Part shown: positions 35,364 through 44,573 of the stretch, in pieces
Numbering within the stretch: position 1 is the first letter of the stretch
Layout of the letters: each line of letters opens with the position of its first letter
DNA from: Bacillus sp. SORGH_AS_0510
GTDB lineage: Bacteria > Bacillota > Bacilli > Bacillales > Cytobacillaceae
NCBI RefSeq assembly: GCF_030818775.1
Contig: NZ_JAUTAU010000001.1
Location: 1,678,001 to 1,742,000 of the forward strand
Length of the DNA: 64,000 nucleotides
Direction: 5' to 3'
Notes under the pieces: generated by a model
Database searches by the model: none
Told to the model about the DNA's origin: nothing
Seen by the model: the letters and a program-made list of their open reading frames with translations, nothing else
Translations under genes and position numbers: made by a program

Positions 35364-36145
35364 TCCAATCGTTGCCCCTGCTTGATAAAAAGGTTCTTGT
35401 TCCAAGAGGGGAGAGCCATGCAAGATCCTTTTCACAGCTTGTGGAAAGAGAAGGAGGGATTCCTATTGAAATCCCTCTTATTGCCTTTCGACCCGTTGAA
35501 CAAATCGATCGCTTTCAAGACTCCTTGAAGGCCCTTGATACATATGACTGGATTATTTTTACGAGCAATGTAACGGTTGAAACCTTTTTTTCTTTTTACA
35601 AAAAAGAAATGATAGGCGAAGCTTTTCCGAAAATCGCTGTGATTGGTAAAAAGACGGCAGAGGTTTTAATGGAAAAAGGATTGACTCCTGCATTTATCCC
35701 ATCTGCATATGTAGCAGAGGTGTTTGTGGAGGAGTTTCAGCCCTATATCCAACATGGTATGCGGGTTTTGCTACCAAAAGGAAATCTTGCGCGGGAATAC
35801 ATTTCGCAGGCTTTGACAGAAGTCGGTGCTGTAGTGGATGAAATTGTTATTTACGAAACATATCTGCCCGATGAAAGCCGAGAAAAATTGGCTAGAATGT
35901 TAGCAGTTGAACAGTTGGATATTTTGCTGTTTACTAGTCCTTCTACAGTGGACCATTTGATGGAGGTAGTTAACACGTACGGACTCGAGCAACAGCTGAA
36001 AAAGTGTGTTATTGGTTGTATTGGACCGGTAACAGAAAAAAAGCTGGCGGAATACGGACTGCCTGTTCATGCTTCGCCACAAGAATATACCGTTAAAGAC
36101 ATGATAAAAAGCACAATTGCTTACTTAGATAGGGAGGAAACATAA
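35360..36145 (+). CDS. hemD: Uroporphyrinogen-III synthase
   Basis: 261 residues. Cyclises hydroxymethylbilane with inversion of ring D. Weakly conserved family; seen here are [29 protein letters not shown], and [16 protein letters not shown], which give the two similar alpha/beta domains. Start overlaps the hemC stop (ATGA). hemB begins at the base after its stop. Confidence 0.9.
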   Translation: MIQSLPLLDKKVLVPRGESHARSFSQLVEREGGIPIEIPLIAFRPVEQIDRFQDSLKALDTYDWIIFTSNVTVETFFSFYKKEMIGEAFPKIAVIGKKTAEVLMEKGLTPAFIPSAYVAEVFVEEFQPYIQHGMRVLLPKGNLAREYISQALTEVGAVVDEIVIYETYLPDESREKLARMLAVEQLDILLFTSPSTVDHLMEVVNTYGLEQQLKKCVIGCIGPVTEKKLAEYGLPVHASPQEYTVKDMIKSTIAYLDREET

Positions 36146-37126
36146 ATGGAACTTCAATTCAAACGTCACCGCCGCCTGCGTTCTAGTGCCAGCATGCGCG
36201 CGCTTGTTAGAGAAAATCATCTGAAGGCGGAGGACTTTATTTATCCGCTGTTTATTTATGAAGGGGAAAACATTCGCAACGAAGTGTCGTCAATGCCGGG
36301 TGTATTCCAGGTATCAATCGATCATCTTCATGCAGAAATGGAAGATATCGTGGCACACGGTATTAAGTCTGTTCTATTATTCGGTATTCCAGCGACTAAG
36401 GATGCTTGTGGTGAACAAGCCTACCATGACCACGGGATCGTTCAGGTAGCAACACGTTATATTAAAGAGCATTTCCCAGAAATCATCGTTGTAGCAGATA
36501 CTTGTTTATGCGAATACACAAGCCATGGACACTGTGGTGTTGTGGAAGGCGAGAAGATTCTAAACGATGAGTCATTAGATCTTCTTGTAAAAACAGCTAT
36601 TGCACAAGCTCAAGCAGGGGCTGACATTATTGCGCCATCTAACATGATGGATGGCTTTGTGGCTGCGATCCGTGCGGGTCTTGATGAAGCTGGTTTTACA
36701 GAGATTCCAATTATGTCTTATGCCGTGAAATATGCTTCTGCATTCTACGGACCATTCCGTGAAGCAGCAGAAGGTGCACCACAATTCGGTGACCGTAAAA
36801 CCTATCAAATGGATCCTGCAAACCGCATGGAAGCATTCAGAGAAGCGGAATCAGATGTGGCAGAGGGTGCGGATTTCTTAATTGTTAAGCCAGGTATGCC
36901 ATACCTTGATATTGTTCGTGATATGAAAAATACCTTTAACCTGCCTATCGTTATTTATAACGTAAGCGGTGAATACTCCATGATTAAGGCCGCTTCTGCT
37001 AACGGCTGGATTGACGAGAAGAACACAGTGCTTGAAATGTTGATGGGGATGAAGCGCGCGGGTGCAGACTTGATCATCACCTATGCAGCAAAAGATGCGA
37101 TTCGCTGGTTAAAAGAAGACCAATAA
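36146..37126 (+). CDS. hemB: Delta-aminolevulinic acid dehydratase (porphobilinogen synthase)
   Basis: 326 residues. Condenses two 5-aminolevulinates to porphobilinogen. The [12 protein letters not shown] cysteine cluster marks the zinc-dependent type. The two active-site lysines lie in [14 protein letters not shown] and in [11 protein letters not shown]; the latter is the usual Schiff-base region to check. Shine-Dalgarno GGGAGG lies inside the hemD end. Confidence 0.96.
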   Translation: MELQFKRHRRLRSSASMRALVRENHLKAEDFIYPLFIYEGENIRNEVSSMPGVFQVSIDHLHAEMEDIVAHGIKSVLLFGIPATKDACGEQAYHDHGIVQVATRYIKEHFPEIIVVADTCLCEYTSHGHCGVVEGEKILNDESLDLLVKTAIAQAQAGADIIAPSNMMDGFVAAIRAGLDEAGFTEIPIMSYAVKYASAFYGPFREAAEGAPQFGDRKTYQMDPANRMEAFREAESDVAEGADFLIVKPGMPYLDIVRDMKNTFNLPIVIYNVSGEYSMIKAASANGWIDEKNTVLEMLMGMKRAGADLIITYAAKDAIRWLKEDQ

Positions 37127-37150
37127 TCATTTTTGAAAAGAGGGAAAAGG

Positions 37151-38437
37151 ATGCGCTCGTATACTAATTCGATTGAAGCATTTAAAGAAGCCCAAAACCT
37201 GATGCCCGGCGGCGTAAACAGCCCGGTTCGTGCATTTAAATCAGTAAATATGGACCCGATTTTTATGGAAAGAGGAAAAGGGTCTAAGATTTATGATATC
37301 GATGGCAATGAATACATCGACTATGTTCTTTCATGGGGACCACTGATTCTTGGTCATACCAATGACCGTGTTGTAGAAGCGATGAAAAAGGTAGTGGAGC
37401 TTGGCACAAGCTATGGTGCTCCTACCTTGATGGAAAATGAGCTGGCAAAGCTTGTAATTGAACGTGTTCCATCGATCGAAGTCGTTCGCATGGTATCTTC
37501 CGGTACAGAAGCAACGATGAGTGCTCTTCGTTTAGCAAGAGGCTATACAGGCCGTAATAAGATTTTAAAATTTGAAGGCTGTTACCACGGTCACGGGGAT
37601 TCTCTTTTAATTAAAGCGGGTTCAGGTGTGGCTACGCTAGGTCTTCCGGACAGCCCTGGAGTTCCACAAGGTGTGGCATCAAATACGATTACCGTGGCCT
37701 ATAACGACCTTGAAGGCGTAAGATATGCGTTTGAACAATTCGGTGATGATATCGCGTGTATCATTGTTGAACCTGTGGCTGGAAATATGGGTCTTGTTCC
37801 TCCACTTCCAGGCTTCTTGGAAGGGCTGCGCGAGATTACTTCAACTAACGGGGCATTGCTTATCTTTGACGAGGTTATGACCGGTTTCCGCGTGGGCTAC
37901 AACTGTGCACAAGGATTCTTTAATGTAACACCTGATATTACGTGTCTTGGAAAAGTAATCGGTGGCGGACTTCCAGTAGGAGCATACGGTGGTAAAGCCG
38001 AAATCATGCGCCAAATCGCTCCAAGCGGGCCAATTTATCAAGCAGGAACTCTTTCAGGTAACCCGCTTGCCATGACAGCCGGATATGAAACCTTGAGCCA
38101 ATTAACTCCAGAACATTATGAAGAGTTTATCCGCAAGGGTGATCTTCTAGAAAAAGGCTTTAAGGCAGCTGCGGAAAAATATGATATTCCAATCACATTC
38201 AACCGCGCTGGTTCCATGATTGGTTTCTTCTTTACCAATGAAGAGGTTGTTAATTTTGAAAAAGCAAAAACATCTAATTTAGATTTCTTTGCTGAATACT
38301 ACCGTGAAATGGCGGAGCAGGGTATCTTTTTACCACCTTCTCAATTCGAGGGATTATTCTTATCGACTGCCCACACGGATGAAGATATCGAGAAGACAAT
38401 TCAAGCAGCGGAAGTTGCTTTTTCGAAGCTTAAATAA
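37151..38437 (+). CDS. hemL: Glutamate-1-semialdehyde 2,1-aminomutase
   Basis: 428 residues, PLP enzyme that makes 5-aminolevulinate. PLP lysine is Lys268 in [22 protein letters not shown]-type and FDEVMTGFR motifs are present. ATG at 37151 (MRSY start, AAAGG upstream) is preferred to the TTG at 37133. Last gene of the haem operon; 24 bp after hemB, followed by a terminator. Confidence 0.96.
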   Translation: MRSYTNSIEAFKEAQNLMPGGVNSPVRAFKSVNMDPIFMERGKGSKIYDIDGNEYIDYVLSWGPLILGHTNDRVVEAMKKVVELGTSYGAPTLMENELAKLVIERVPSIEVVRMVSSGTEATMSALRLARGYTGRNKILKFEGCYHGHGDSLLIKAGSGVATLGLPDSPGVPQGVASNTITVAYNDLEGVRYAFEQFGDDIACIIVEPVAGNMGLVPPLPGFLEGLREITSTNGALLIFDEVMTGFRVGYNCAQGFFNVTPDITCLGKVIGGGLPVGAYGGKAEIMRQIAPSGPIYQAGTLSGNPLAMTAGYETLSQLTPEHYEEFIRKGDLLEKGFKAAAEKYDIPITFNRAGSMIGFFFTNEEVVNFEKAKTSNLDFFAEYYREMAEQGIFLPPSQFEGLFLSTAHTDEDIEKTIQAAEVAFSKLK

Positions 38438-38444
38438 AATTTGG

Positions 38445-38480
38445 AGCACTCACCTGAATTTTGGTGGGTGCTTTTTTTGT
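38445..38480 (+). terminator. Terminator of the haem operon
   Basis: AGCACTCACC / GGTGGGTGCT stem with a G-T pair and a run of seven T. Confidence 0.88.
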
Positions 38481-38534
38481 GGGGTGGGTGTATTGGTTGG
38501 TAAAATATGGAAAAATATCCAATATCCTCGAAAA

Positions 38535-38641
38535 ATGAGCCAATCTCCATCGAAAATCAGCCAATCTCCATCGAAAATCAGCCAATCACTAATAAAAATC
38601 AGCCAATCACGTTTAATTTTGAGCCAATCAATTAAAATTCA
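38535..38641. repeat. Family C array 1, five 21-bp units
   Basis: The core ATSAGCCAATC occurs at 38535, 38556, 38577, 38598 and 38619, an exact 21-bp period with no spacers between units. Units 1-3 read roughly ATCAGCCAATCTCCATCGAAA; units 4-5 have drifted outside the core. Because 21 is a multiple of three, the frame stays open and gives a 7-residue peptide repeat, but no start site is present. Confidence 0.88.
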
Positions 38642-38720
38642 TTTTATAAATACCAAAATTTGTGTAAAAAGGCGTACATTTTGGTGTGAAATTACACTCC
38701 GTCATACCGGTGAACTGATT

Positions 38721-38820
38721 TATCGGCGAATTCTCCCATGTTATCAGCGAATTCCAATCCTCTATCAGCGAATTTTCCCATGTTATCGGCGAATTCAGAC
38801 CTTTTATCAGCGAATCTGAA
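38721..38820. repeat. Family C array 2, five 21-bp units
   Basis: The core TATCRGCGAAT occurs at 38721, 38742, 38763, 38784 and 38805, again exactly 21 bp apart. A typical unit is TATCAGCGAATTTTCCCATGT. It is in the same orientation as array 1 and shares ATCAGC[CG]AAT and a following CCAT, so the two arrays are diverged relatives separated by about 80 bp. Confidence 0.88.
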
Positions 38821-38902
38821 AATCGACCCAAGTTTGCAACCGAATACGAACGAATCAAACCAGAATAACCCTAATTCTTTTCCTTCCACCATAATGTTTT
38901 TA

Positions 38903-38931
38903 TCATAAATAAATCCCTTCGTTCATAGAGT
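38903..38931 (+). promoter_or_regulatory. Candidate sigma-E promoter of spoVID
   Basis: TCATAAAT at 38903-38910 and TCATAGAGT at 38923-38931, with spacing close to the sigma-E pattern (TCATATT, about 13-14 bp, CATACAAT). spoVID is sigma-E dependent in B. subtilis. The -10 is an imperfect match. Confidence 0.45.
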
Positions 38932-38980
38932 GAAAGTGACATAGTGATTTTGCGTGAAGGATACGAAAGGAGGAGTCGCT

Positions 38981-40060
38981 TTGTCCCAAGAGAATCAATC
39001 GTGCCTACGATTTTCTTTGGAGGAATCTTTGTGGTTTAGAAAAGGACAGGAAGTCGAGGAACTTCTATCGATTTCTCTAGACCCGGATATTACCATCCAG
39101 GAAAACGATCAGTACGTAACCATACGTGGTTCGTTGGAGCTTACCGGCGAATATAAAAGTTACGAATCTAGCAATGAGGGCGGGGACGACGAAGTAACGT
39201 CCCAAAAGTTTGTCGAGAGGGTGGCTGAACGCGAGGAAGAAGGTACTTGTGAGTTTTCACATCGTTTCCCAGTCGATATCACCATCCCGAATAATCGGAT
39301 TCAAAGCATCTATGACATCGATGTTCTCGTGGAATCCTTTGACTATTCAACGCCAGAGCGCAGTTGTCTCAAGCTATCTGCTGAGCTGACCATCAGTGGG
39401 TTATATGGCTCGGAGCAGCAGCAACAAGAAGAACAACCAGAGTATGAGATACTTAACCGTTACGAAACAGAAGAAGAAGAGGAAGAAGAAGCAGCCATTG
39501 AACAAGCGGCTGTCCAAAGCACATACCAGAACAACTATTTATTCGAAGCAGAGGCAAGAAAGCAACAGGAAGAAGAAAGTGTGGAAGCTGTGCCGAGATT
39601 TCCAACTTTCAACTATCAGCCGTCAGCAGAGGAACAGGAAGAATATGAACCTGCCTGGGCAAGAAGCGAGCCTAGTCAGCCGGTTGAAGTTGAAGAAGAA
39701 GTAGTGGTTGTTCATGAAGAGGCAGCACCACAAATAGAGGTAGTCTTCGAAGAGGAAGTCGTACACGTAGAAGAAAGCTCTTCTTCATCCTCATCTGATG
39801 AACCACCGAAGGCGAAAAAGAAAAAGCCAGCCAAGAAGAAGAGTATGACGCTCACGGAATTTTTTGCAAGGAAAGACGAAGCCTCTGACCAAGCGAAATT
39901 AAGAGTTTGTATTGTACAAAAAGGCGATACCGTAAATACCCTTGCAGATCGTTATGATGTAACGGTACAAAATCTATTGCGCGTTAACAATCTAGAACTC
40001 AATCAAGATGTGTACGAGGGGCAGGTCTTATACATCCCAAGTGCATTTGTAAGTAGATAA
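38981..40060 (+). CDS. spoVID: Spore coat assembly protein SpoVID
   Basis: 359 residues. Mother-cell morphogenetic protein needed for the coat to encase the forespore. N-terminal conserved domain (LRFSLEESLWFRKGQEVEEL, VTIRGSLELTGEY, PVDITIPNNRI), a highly acidic low-complexity middle (many E and Q, then SSSSSS and a KKKK block) and a C-terminal LysM domain (CIVQKGDTVNTLADRYDVTV). TTG at 38981 with AAAGGAGG 7 bp upstream is preferred over ATG 38954. Much shorter than the roughly 575-residue B. subtilis protein, owing to the middle region. Confidence 0.9.
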   Translation: MSQENQSCLRFSLEESLWFRKGQEVEELLSISLDPDITIQENDQYVTIRGSLELTGEYKSYESSNEGGDDEVTSQKFVERVAEREEEGTCEFSHRFPVDITIPNNRIQSIYDIDVLVESFDYSTPERSCLKLSAELTISGLYGSEQQQQEEQPEYEILNRYETEEEEEEEAAIEQAAVQSTYQNNYLFEAEARKQQEEESVEAVPRFPTFNYQPSAEEQEEYEPAWARSEPSQPVEVEEEVVVVHEEAAPQIEVVFEEEVVHVEESSSSSSSDEPPKAKKKKPAKKKSMTLTEFFARKDEASDQAKLRVCIVQKGDTVNTLADRYDVTVQNLLRVNNLELNQDVYEGQVLYIPSAFVSR

Positions 40061-40072
40061 TGATTCACAAAA

Positions 40073-40112
40073 GGTGAGCGGGTTTTCTTTGACCTGCTCA
40101 GCTTCTTTTAAA
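40073..40112 (+). terminator. Terminator after spoVID
   Basis: TGAGCGGGT / ACCTGCTCA stem with a G-T pair, then CTTCTTTT. Confidence 0.7.
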
Positions 40113-40152
40113 AGCTAATTCGGCTTTTTCATTGAAAGAAGGGCGAATTCAA

Positions 40153-41190
40153 ATGAATGAGACCAATCTAGTACAACAACTGGCACCGATTTTACAAAAC
40201 TATTATATTGAACCTCATTTTGTTGAGGATTATGGGACGGTTCAAAAAATTTACTCCCATAAAGGGACATTTGCCTTAAAGAAAATCAATCCTGCTATTG
40301 GGACGGATTTCATTCGTCATGTGCATCTACTTTATCAAAAAGGGTTTAATCGAATCGTGCCAATTTATCCGACGATGGACGGCAGGTATGCCGTGCTTCA
40401 CGAGAATGAATTGTATTATCTGATGCCCTGGATGTCTAATGATGTAACAAGTAACCGTGAAACTACCAATCAGCAATTATTTCGCGAATTAGCAAGGCTC
40501 CATACTCTTTCGGCAAAAGAAGTAACGGTCAATAAAGAAGAACGAACGGAGCATTATGAAAAAACGATTCAGCAAATGGAAAAACATCAAGAATTCCTTG
40601 AGGGCTTTATCGATCAATGTGAAAAAAAGACCTACATGTCACCGTTTGAACTGTTGTATTGCATGTATTACAACGAAATAAGCCAGGCGCTAAGGTTTTC
40701 CAAGTCAAAGTTTGAAGAATGGTACGAAAACACAAAGGATACTGAAAAAGCTCGCATGGTGATTACGCACGGGAAATTAGCTGCCGAGCATTTCTTATTT
40801 GATGATCGCGGGTACGGCTATTTCATTAACTTTGAGAATGCCCGATATGGTTCGCCCATCCATGATCTTCTTCCGTATCTTTCTCGTGCCATCAATACGA
40901 GACCGAAGCGGAATGATACAGCGATTGACTGGGTGTATCATTATCTAAAATATTTTCCATACAAGCCGGATGAGAAGCTATTATTCTTCAGCTATTTAGC
41001 CCTTCCGATACCGATCATTCAGGTGGCGGAAAGCTATTACCGCAAGCAGAAGCCCAAGAATGAATTGAAGTATGTGACCCAGTTACAACAAAAGTATTGG
41101 CATTTAAAGAATTCGGAGTATATTGTGATGAAAATGACGGAAATTGAAAATGCACAGAAAGCAAAAGAAGGAGCCCAGCAGCAGTCATAA
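40153..41190 (+). CDS. ysxE: Spore coat protein YsxE (CotS-like kinase fold)
   Basis: 345 residues. CotS/aminoglycoside-phosphotransferase-like fold, a spore coat protein beside spoVID in B. subtilis. Seen: FALKKINP (the position of the ATP-binding lysine), YYLMPW hinge, LFRELARLHTLS, and THGKLAAEHFLFDDRGYGYFINFENARYG in the catalytic-loop position. The usual HGD is HGK here, so kinase activity is doubtful. ATG at 40153 with AAGGGCG upstream is chosen over TTG 40132. Its 3' end contains a hairpin that ends the opposing gene. Confidence 0.85.
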   Translation: MNETNLVQQLAPILQNYYIEPHFVEDYGTVQKIYSHKGTFALKKINPAIGTDFIRHVHLLYQKGFNRIVPIYPTMDGRYAVLHENELYYLMPWMSNDVTSNRETTNQQLFRELARLHTLSAKEVTVNKEERTEHYEKTIQQMEKHQEFLEGFIDQCEKKTYMSPFELLYCMYYNEISQALRFSKSKFEEWYENTKDTEKARMVITHGKLAAEHFLFDDRGYGYFINFENARYGSPIHDLLPYLSRAINTRPKRNDTAIDWVYHYLKYFPYKPDEKLLFFSYLALPIPIIQVAESYYRKQKPKNELKYVTQLQQKYWHLKNSEYIVMKMTEIENAQKAKEGAQQQS

Positions 41191-41215
41191 CTCTGCAAGA
41201 TGGGCTCCTTAAACT
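41168..41215 (-). terminator. Terminator of the small minus-strand gene
   Basis: AAGGAGCCCA / TGGGCTCCTT stem spanning the ysxE stop. The T-rich tail (TTCTTTTGCTTT) is on the minus strand, so it ends transcription of 41209-41400. Confidence 0.65.
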
Positions 41216-41400
41216 ATGTCAAAATAGATAGAAACAGCAATGACAAGAAAACAGGTTAATAGCAATACATCGAAAATAGTTGGTAAAAGCAATGTCCGGA
41301 TAAATTGAAAAATAGTAAACGGAACAATCAACTGGGCAGCAATCCTTCGGCACGTAATGAACCAAGGTTTGTATTTGTACTTATGAAAATTCCTCTTCAT
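41209..41400 (-). CDS. Small membrane protein of unknown function
   Basis: 63 residues on the minus strand. Basic N-terminus (MKRNFHKYKYKPWF) then about two hydrophobic segments, the second LLLTCFLVIAVSIYFDIV. GGGGAGG lies about 7 bp upstream of the ATG, and a terminator-like hairpin follows the stop, so it looks like a real gene. I do not recognise the family. Confidence 0.6.
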   Translation of the reverse strand: MKRNFHKYKYKPWFITCRRIAAQLIVPFTIFQFIRTLLLPTIFDVLLLTCFLVIAVSIYFDIV

Positions 41401-41512
41401 CCCAGAACCTCCCCATTGGGATTTGACATTTATTTATATATATTCCAAATGCCCATAGAAGTTCTCCATTAAATACATACAGTATAAAAAATAAAAAAAT
41501 TGGTTATCATGA

Positions 41513-41542
41513 TTGACGTCAAACCCTTTTTTTCGGTAGTAT
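41513..41542 (+). promoter_or_regulatory. Candidate promoter of valS
   Basis: TTGACG at 41513-41518, 18-bp spacer, TAGTAT at 41537-41542, placing the start about 20 bp before the T-box stem I. Confidence 0.4.
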
Positions 41543-41565
41543 AACTATATAATTTAAAAAACAAA

Positions 41566-41818
41566 GCATAGACAGGGAAGAGTACGATGCCATCCTGCTT
41601 TTAGAGAGGGAAATCATTAGCTGAAAGATTTCCTAAGAGGAACATCAGAAGGTCGCCCTAGAGCTTCTTTAGCGAACGGATTCAATGATCCTATTAGTTG
41701 AAGACGGATGAAATCCGTTATCCCGTTAAGTGCCAATCCAGTTTTTTATGGATTGGAAAAAAGGTGGTACCGCGAAGCAAACTCCATTCGTCCTTTTATG
41801 ACGATTGGGGTTTTTTGT
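41566..41818 (+). promoter_or_regulatory. T-box riboswitch (valine tRNA) controlling valS
   Basis: Leader with AGAGTACG near the 5' side, the AGAGAGGG...GCTGAAAG distal stem I elements, a candidate specifier GTC (Val) at 41652-41654 in GAAGGTCGCC, the T-box proper AAGGTGGTACCGCG at 41761-41774, and a terminator at about 41786-41818 (CCATTCGTC / GACGATTGG then T-run). Uncharged tRNA-Val is expected to stabilise the antiterminator. Confidence 0.93.
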
Positions 41819-41855
41819 TTTTCAGTGGAAAGGATTACAAGAAGGAGGAAGTAAC

Positions 41856-44498
41856 ATGGAAACAAAAGGATTAACAATGCCAACGAAGTACGATCCACAG
41901 ACAATAGAAAAAGGTCGTTATGACTGGTGGCTGCAAGGAAAGTATTTTGAAGCGAAAGATGATGAGGGAAAACAACCGTATACCGTTGTTATTCCACCAC
42001 CAAACGTAACAGGAAAGCTTCACCTAGGTCACGCATGGGATACAACCCTTCAAGATATCGTTACACGAATGAAACGGATGCAAGGCTATGATGTCCTTTG
42101 GCTTCCTGGTATGGACCATGCCGGAATTGCCACACAGGCAAAGGTAGAACAGAAACTGCGCAGTGAAGGCAAGAGCCGTTACGATTTAGGCCGTGAAAAG
42201 TTTGTTGAAGAGACATGGAAGTGGAAGGAAGAATATGCTTCACACATCCGTCAGCAATGGTCAAAGCTTGGCTTAGGTCTTGATTACAGCCGTGAGCGTT
42301 TCACATTAGATGAAGGCTTATCAGATGCGGTTCGCGAAGTATTCGTTACCCTTTATAATAAAGGCCTAATCTATCGCGGCGAATATATCATTAACTGGGA
42401 CCCTTCAACAAAAACAGCCCTATCTGACATTGAAGTTATCTACAAAGATGTTCAGGGTGCCTTTTACCATATGAAATATCCATTAGCAGATGGTTCTGGC
42501 TCGATCGAGGTTGCAACTACACGTCCAGAAACCATGCTTGGTGATACAGCGGTTGCGGTACATCCGGAAGACGATCGCTACAAGCATTTGATTGGAAAAA
42601 CAGTCATTCTGCCAATCGTTGGCCGTGAAATTCCAATTGTTGCAGACGATTATGTAGATATGGACTTCGGTTCTGGGGCAGTAAAAATTACACCTGCACA
42701 TGACCCGAACGATTTCGAACTAGGGAACCGTCACAATCTTGAGCGTATACTTGTGATGAACGAAGACGGTTCTATGAATGACAAAGCAGGAAAATATAAA
42801 GGCATGGATCGCTTCGAATGCCGTAAGCAAATCGTGAAAGACCTTCAAGAACAAGGCGTTCTTTTCAAAATTGAAGAGCATCTTCATTCCGTTGGTCACT
42901 CTGAGCGTAGTGGTGCAGTAGTTGAACCATATCTTTCTACACAATGGTTTGTAAAAATGCAGCCGCTCGCTAATGAAGCGATAGCCCTACAAGAGAAAGA
43001 AAATAAAGTAAACTTCGTTCCTGACCGTTTTGAAAAAACGTATCTACGTTGGATGGAAAATATCCGCGACTGGTGTATTTCACGTCAGCTCTGGTGGGGA
43101 CACCGTATTCCAGCTTGGTACCACAAGGAAACAGGAGAAGTTTTTGTAGGTCATGAAGCACCAGCAGACGCAGAGAACTGGGAGCAGGATAAAGACGTAC
43201 TTGATACTTGGTTCAGTTCAGCATTATGGCCGTTCTCAACCATGGGTTGGCCTAACAAGGAAGCCGCCGATTTCAAACGCTACTTCCCAACAGACGTTCT
43301 TGTAACGGGTTACGATATCATTTTCTTCTGGGTATCCAGAATGATTTTCCAAAGTATTGAATTCACTGGCGAGCGTCCATTCAAAGATGTTCTGATCCAC
43401 GGTTTGGTTCGGGATGAACAAGGTCGCAAAATGAGTAAATCGCTTGGAAACGGTGTCGATCCAATGGATGTGATTGATCAATACGGGGCAGACTCCTTAC
43501 GATACTTCCTATCAACAGGATCGTCACCAGGTCAGGACTTACGCTACAGCACCGAAAAGGTAGAGGCAACTTGGAACTTTGCGAATAAAATTTGGAATGC
43601 TTCCCGTTTTGCCTTAATGAACATGGATGGCCTAACCTACGAAGAAATTGATTTCAGTGGTGAAAAATCAGTAGCAGATAAGTGGATTTTAACAAGATTA
43701 AATGAAACGATCGACCACGTAACAAAGCTTTCTGACCGCTATGAATTCGGTGAAGTAGGCCGCGCGCTATACAACTTCATTTGGGATGACTTCTGTGACT
43801 GGTACATCGAAATGGCGAAACTTCCATTATACGGTGAAGATGAAGCGGCTAAGAAAACCACTCGTTCCATTTTAGCTTATGTATTAGACCAGACGATGCG
43901 TCTATTACATCCGTTCATGCCATTCATTACCGAGGAAATTTGGCAGAACCTTCCACATGCTGGAGAGTCCATTACGACAGCTGCATGGCCAGAAGTAAAG
44001 CCAGAGCTTTCCGATGAACAGGCTGCACAAGATATGAAGCTTCTCATGGAAATGATTCGTGCGGTACGAAATATTCGTGCGGAAGTAAACACACCAATGA
44101 GCAAGAAAATTAAAATGCTGGTTAAAGCGAAGGACGAACAAGTTCTAAAAGCGATTGAAACGAATCGCAGCTATATCGAGCGCTTCTGTAATCCAGAGGA
44201 ATTACAAATGGGCATCGATATGGAATCACCTGAAAAAGCGATGACGGCTGTTATTACAGGCTTAGAAATCATTCTTCCGCTTGAAGGTTTAATTAATATC
44301 GACGAAGAAATCGCTCGTCTTGAAAAAGAATACGAGAAGTTAAATAAAGAAGTAGAACGTGTCCAAAAGAAATTAAGCAATGAAGGCTTCATGAAAAAAG
44401 CACCTGAAAGTGTCGTTGCTGAAGAGCGTGCCAAAGAACAGGACTATCTAGAAAAGAGAGGCATTGTTGAAGCACGCATTAAAGAATTAAGAGGGTAA
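41856..44498 (+). CDS. valS: Valyl-tRNA synthetase
   Basis: 880 residues, class I synthetase charging tRNA-Val. HIGH-type motif [15 protein letters not shown], editing domain with [22 protein letters not shown] loop [11 protein letters not shown], anticodon-binding domain and a C-terminal coiled coil ([20 protein letters not shown]). ATG at 41856 with AAGGAGGAAG upstream; the longer frame from 41805 starts inside the T-box terminator and is discarded. Confidence 0.97.
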   Translation: METKGLTMPTKYDPQTIEKGRYDWWLQGKYFEAKDDEGKQPYTVVIPPPNVTGKLHLGHAWDTTLQDIVTRMKRMQGYDVLWLPGMDHAGIATQAKVEQKLRSEGKSRYDLGREKFVEETWKWKEEYASHIRQQWSKLGLGLDYSRERFTLDEGLSDAVREVFVTLYNKGLIYRGEYIINWDPSTKTALSDIEVIYKDVQGAFYHMKYPLADGSGSIEVATTRPETMLGDTAVAVHPEDDRYKHLIGKTVILPIVGREIPIVADDYVDMDFGSGAVKITPAHDPNDFELGNRHNLERILVMNEDGSMNDKAGKYKGMDRFECRKQIVKDLQEQGVLFKIEEHLHSVGHSERSGAVVEPYLSTQWFVKMQPLANEAIALQEKENKVNFVPDRFEKTYLRWMENIRDWCISRQLWWGHRIPAWYHKETGEVFVGHEAPADAENWEQDKDVLDTWFSSALWPFSTMGWPNKEAADFKRYFPTDVLVTGYDIIFFWVSRMIFQSIEFTGERPFKDVLIHGLVRDEQGRKMSKSLGNGVDPMDVIDQYGADSLRYFLSTGSSPGQDLRYSTEKVEATWNFANKIWNASRFALMNMDGLTYEEIDFSGEKSVADKWILTRLNETIDHVTKLSDRYEFGEVGRALYNFIWDDFCDWYIEMAKLPLYGEDEAAKKTTRSILAYVLDQTMRLLHPFMPFITEEIWQNLPHAGESITTAAWPEVKPELSDEQAAQDMKLLMEMIRAVRNIRAEVNTPMSKKIKMLVKAKDEQVLKAIETNRSYIERFCNPEELQMGIDMESPEKAMTAVITGLEIILPLEGLINIDEEIARLEKEYEKLNKEVERVQKKLSNEGFMKKAPESVVAEERAKEQDYLEKRGIVEARIKELRG

Positions 44499-44573
44499 TA
44501 ACAGTTGGTGAGGCGAATTCCAGATTGGAATTCGTCTTCCCTTTATAAAAAGAAACTAAATGGGGTGTCAGGA

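Noticed and set aside
38535-38820. CRISPR array
   Set aside because: Units are 21 bp and contiguous, with no unique spacers of 30-40 bp, and there are no cas genes.
38289-38892. ORFs on both strands with heptapeptide repeats
   Set aside because: The 21-bp repeats keep all frames periodic and often open. The plus ORF begins inside hemL, none has a ribosome site, and conservation is in DNA cores.
40153-41190. Choline or aminoglycoside resistance kinase
   Set aside because: Fold is similar, but synteny with spoVID and the altered catalytic loop point to the spore coat protein YsxE.
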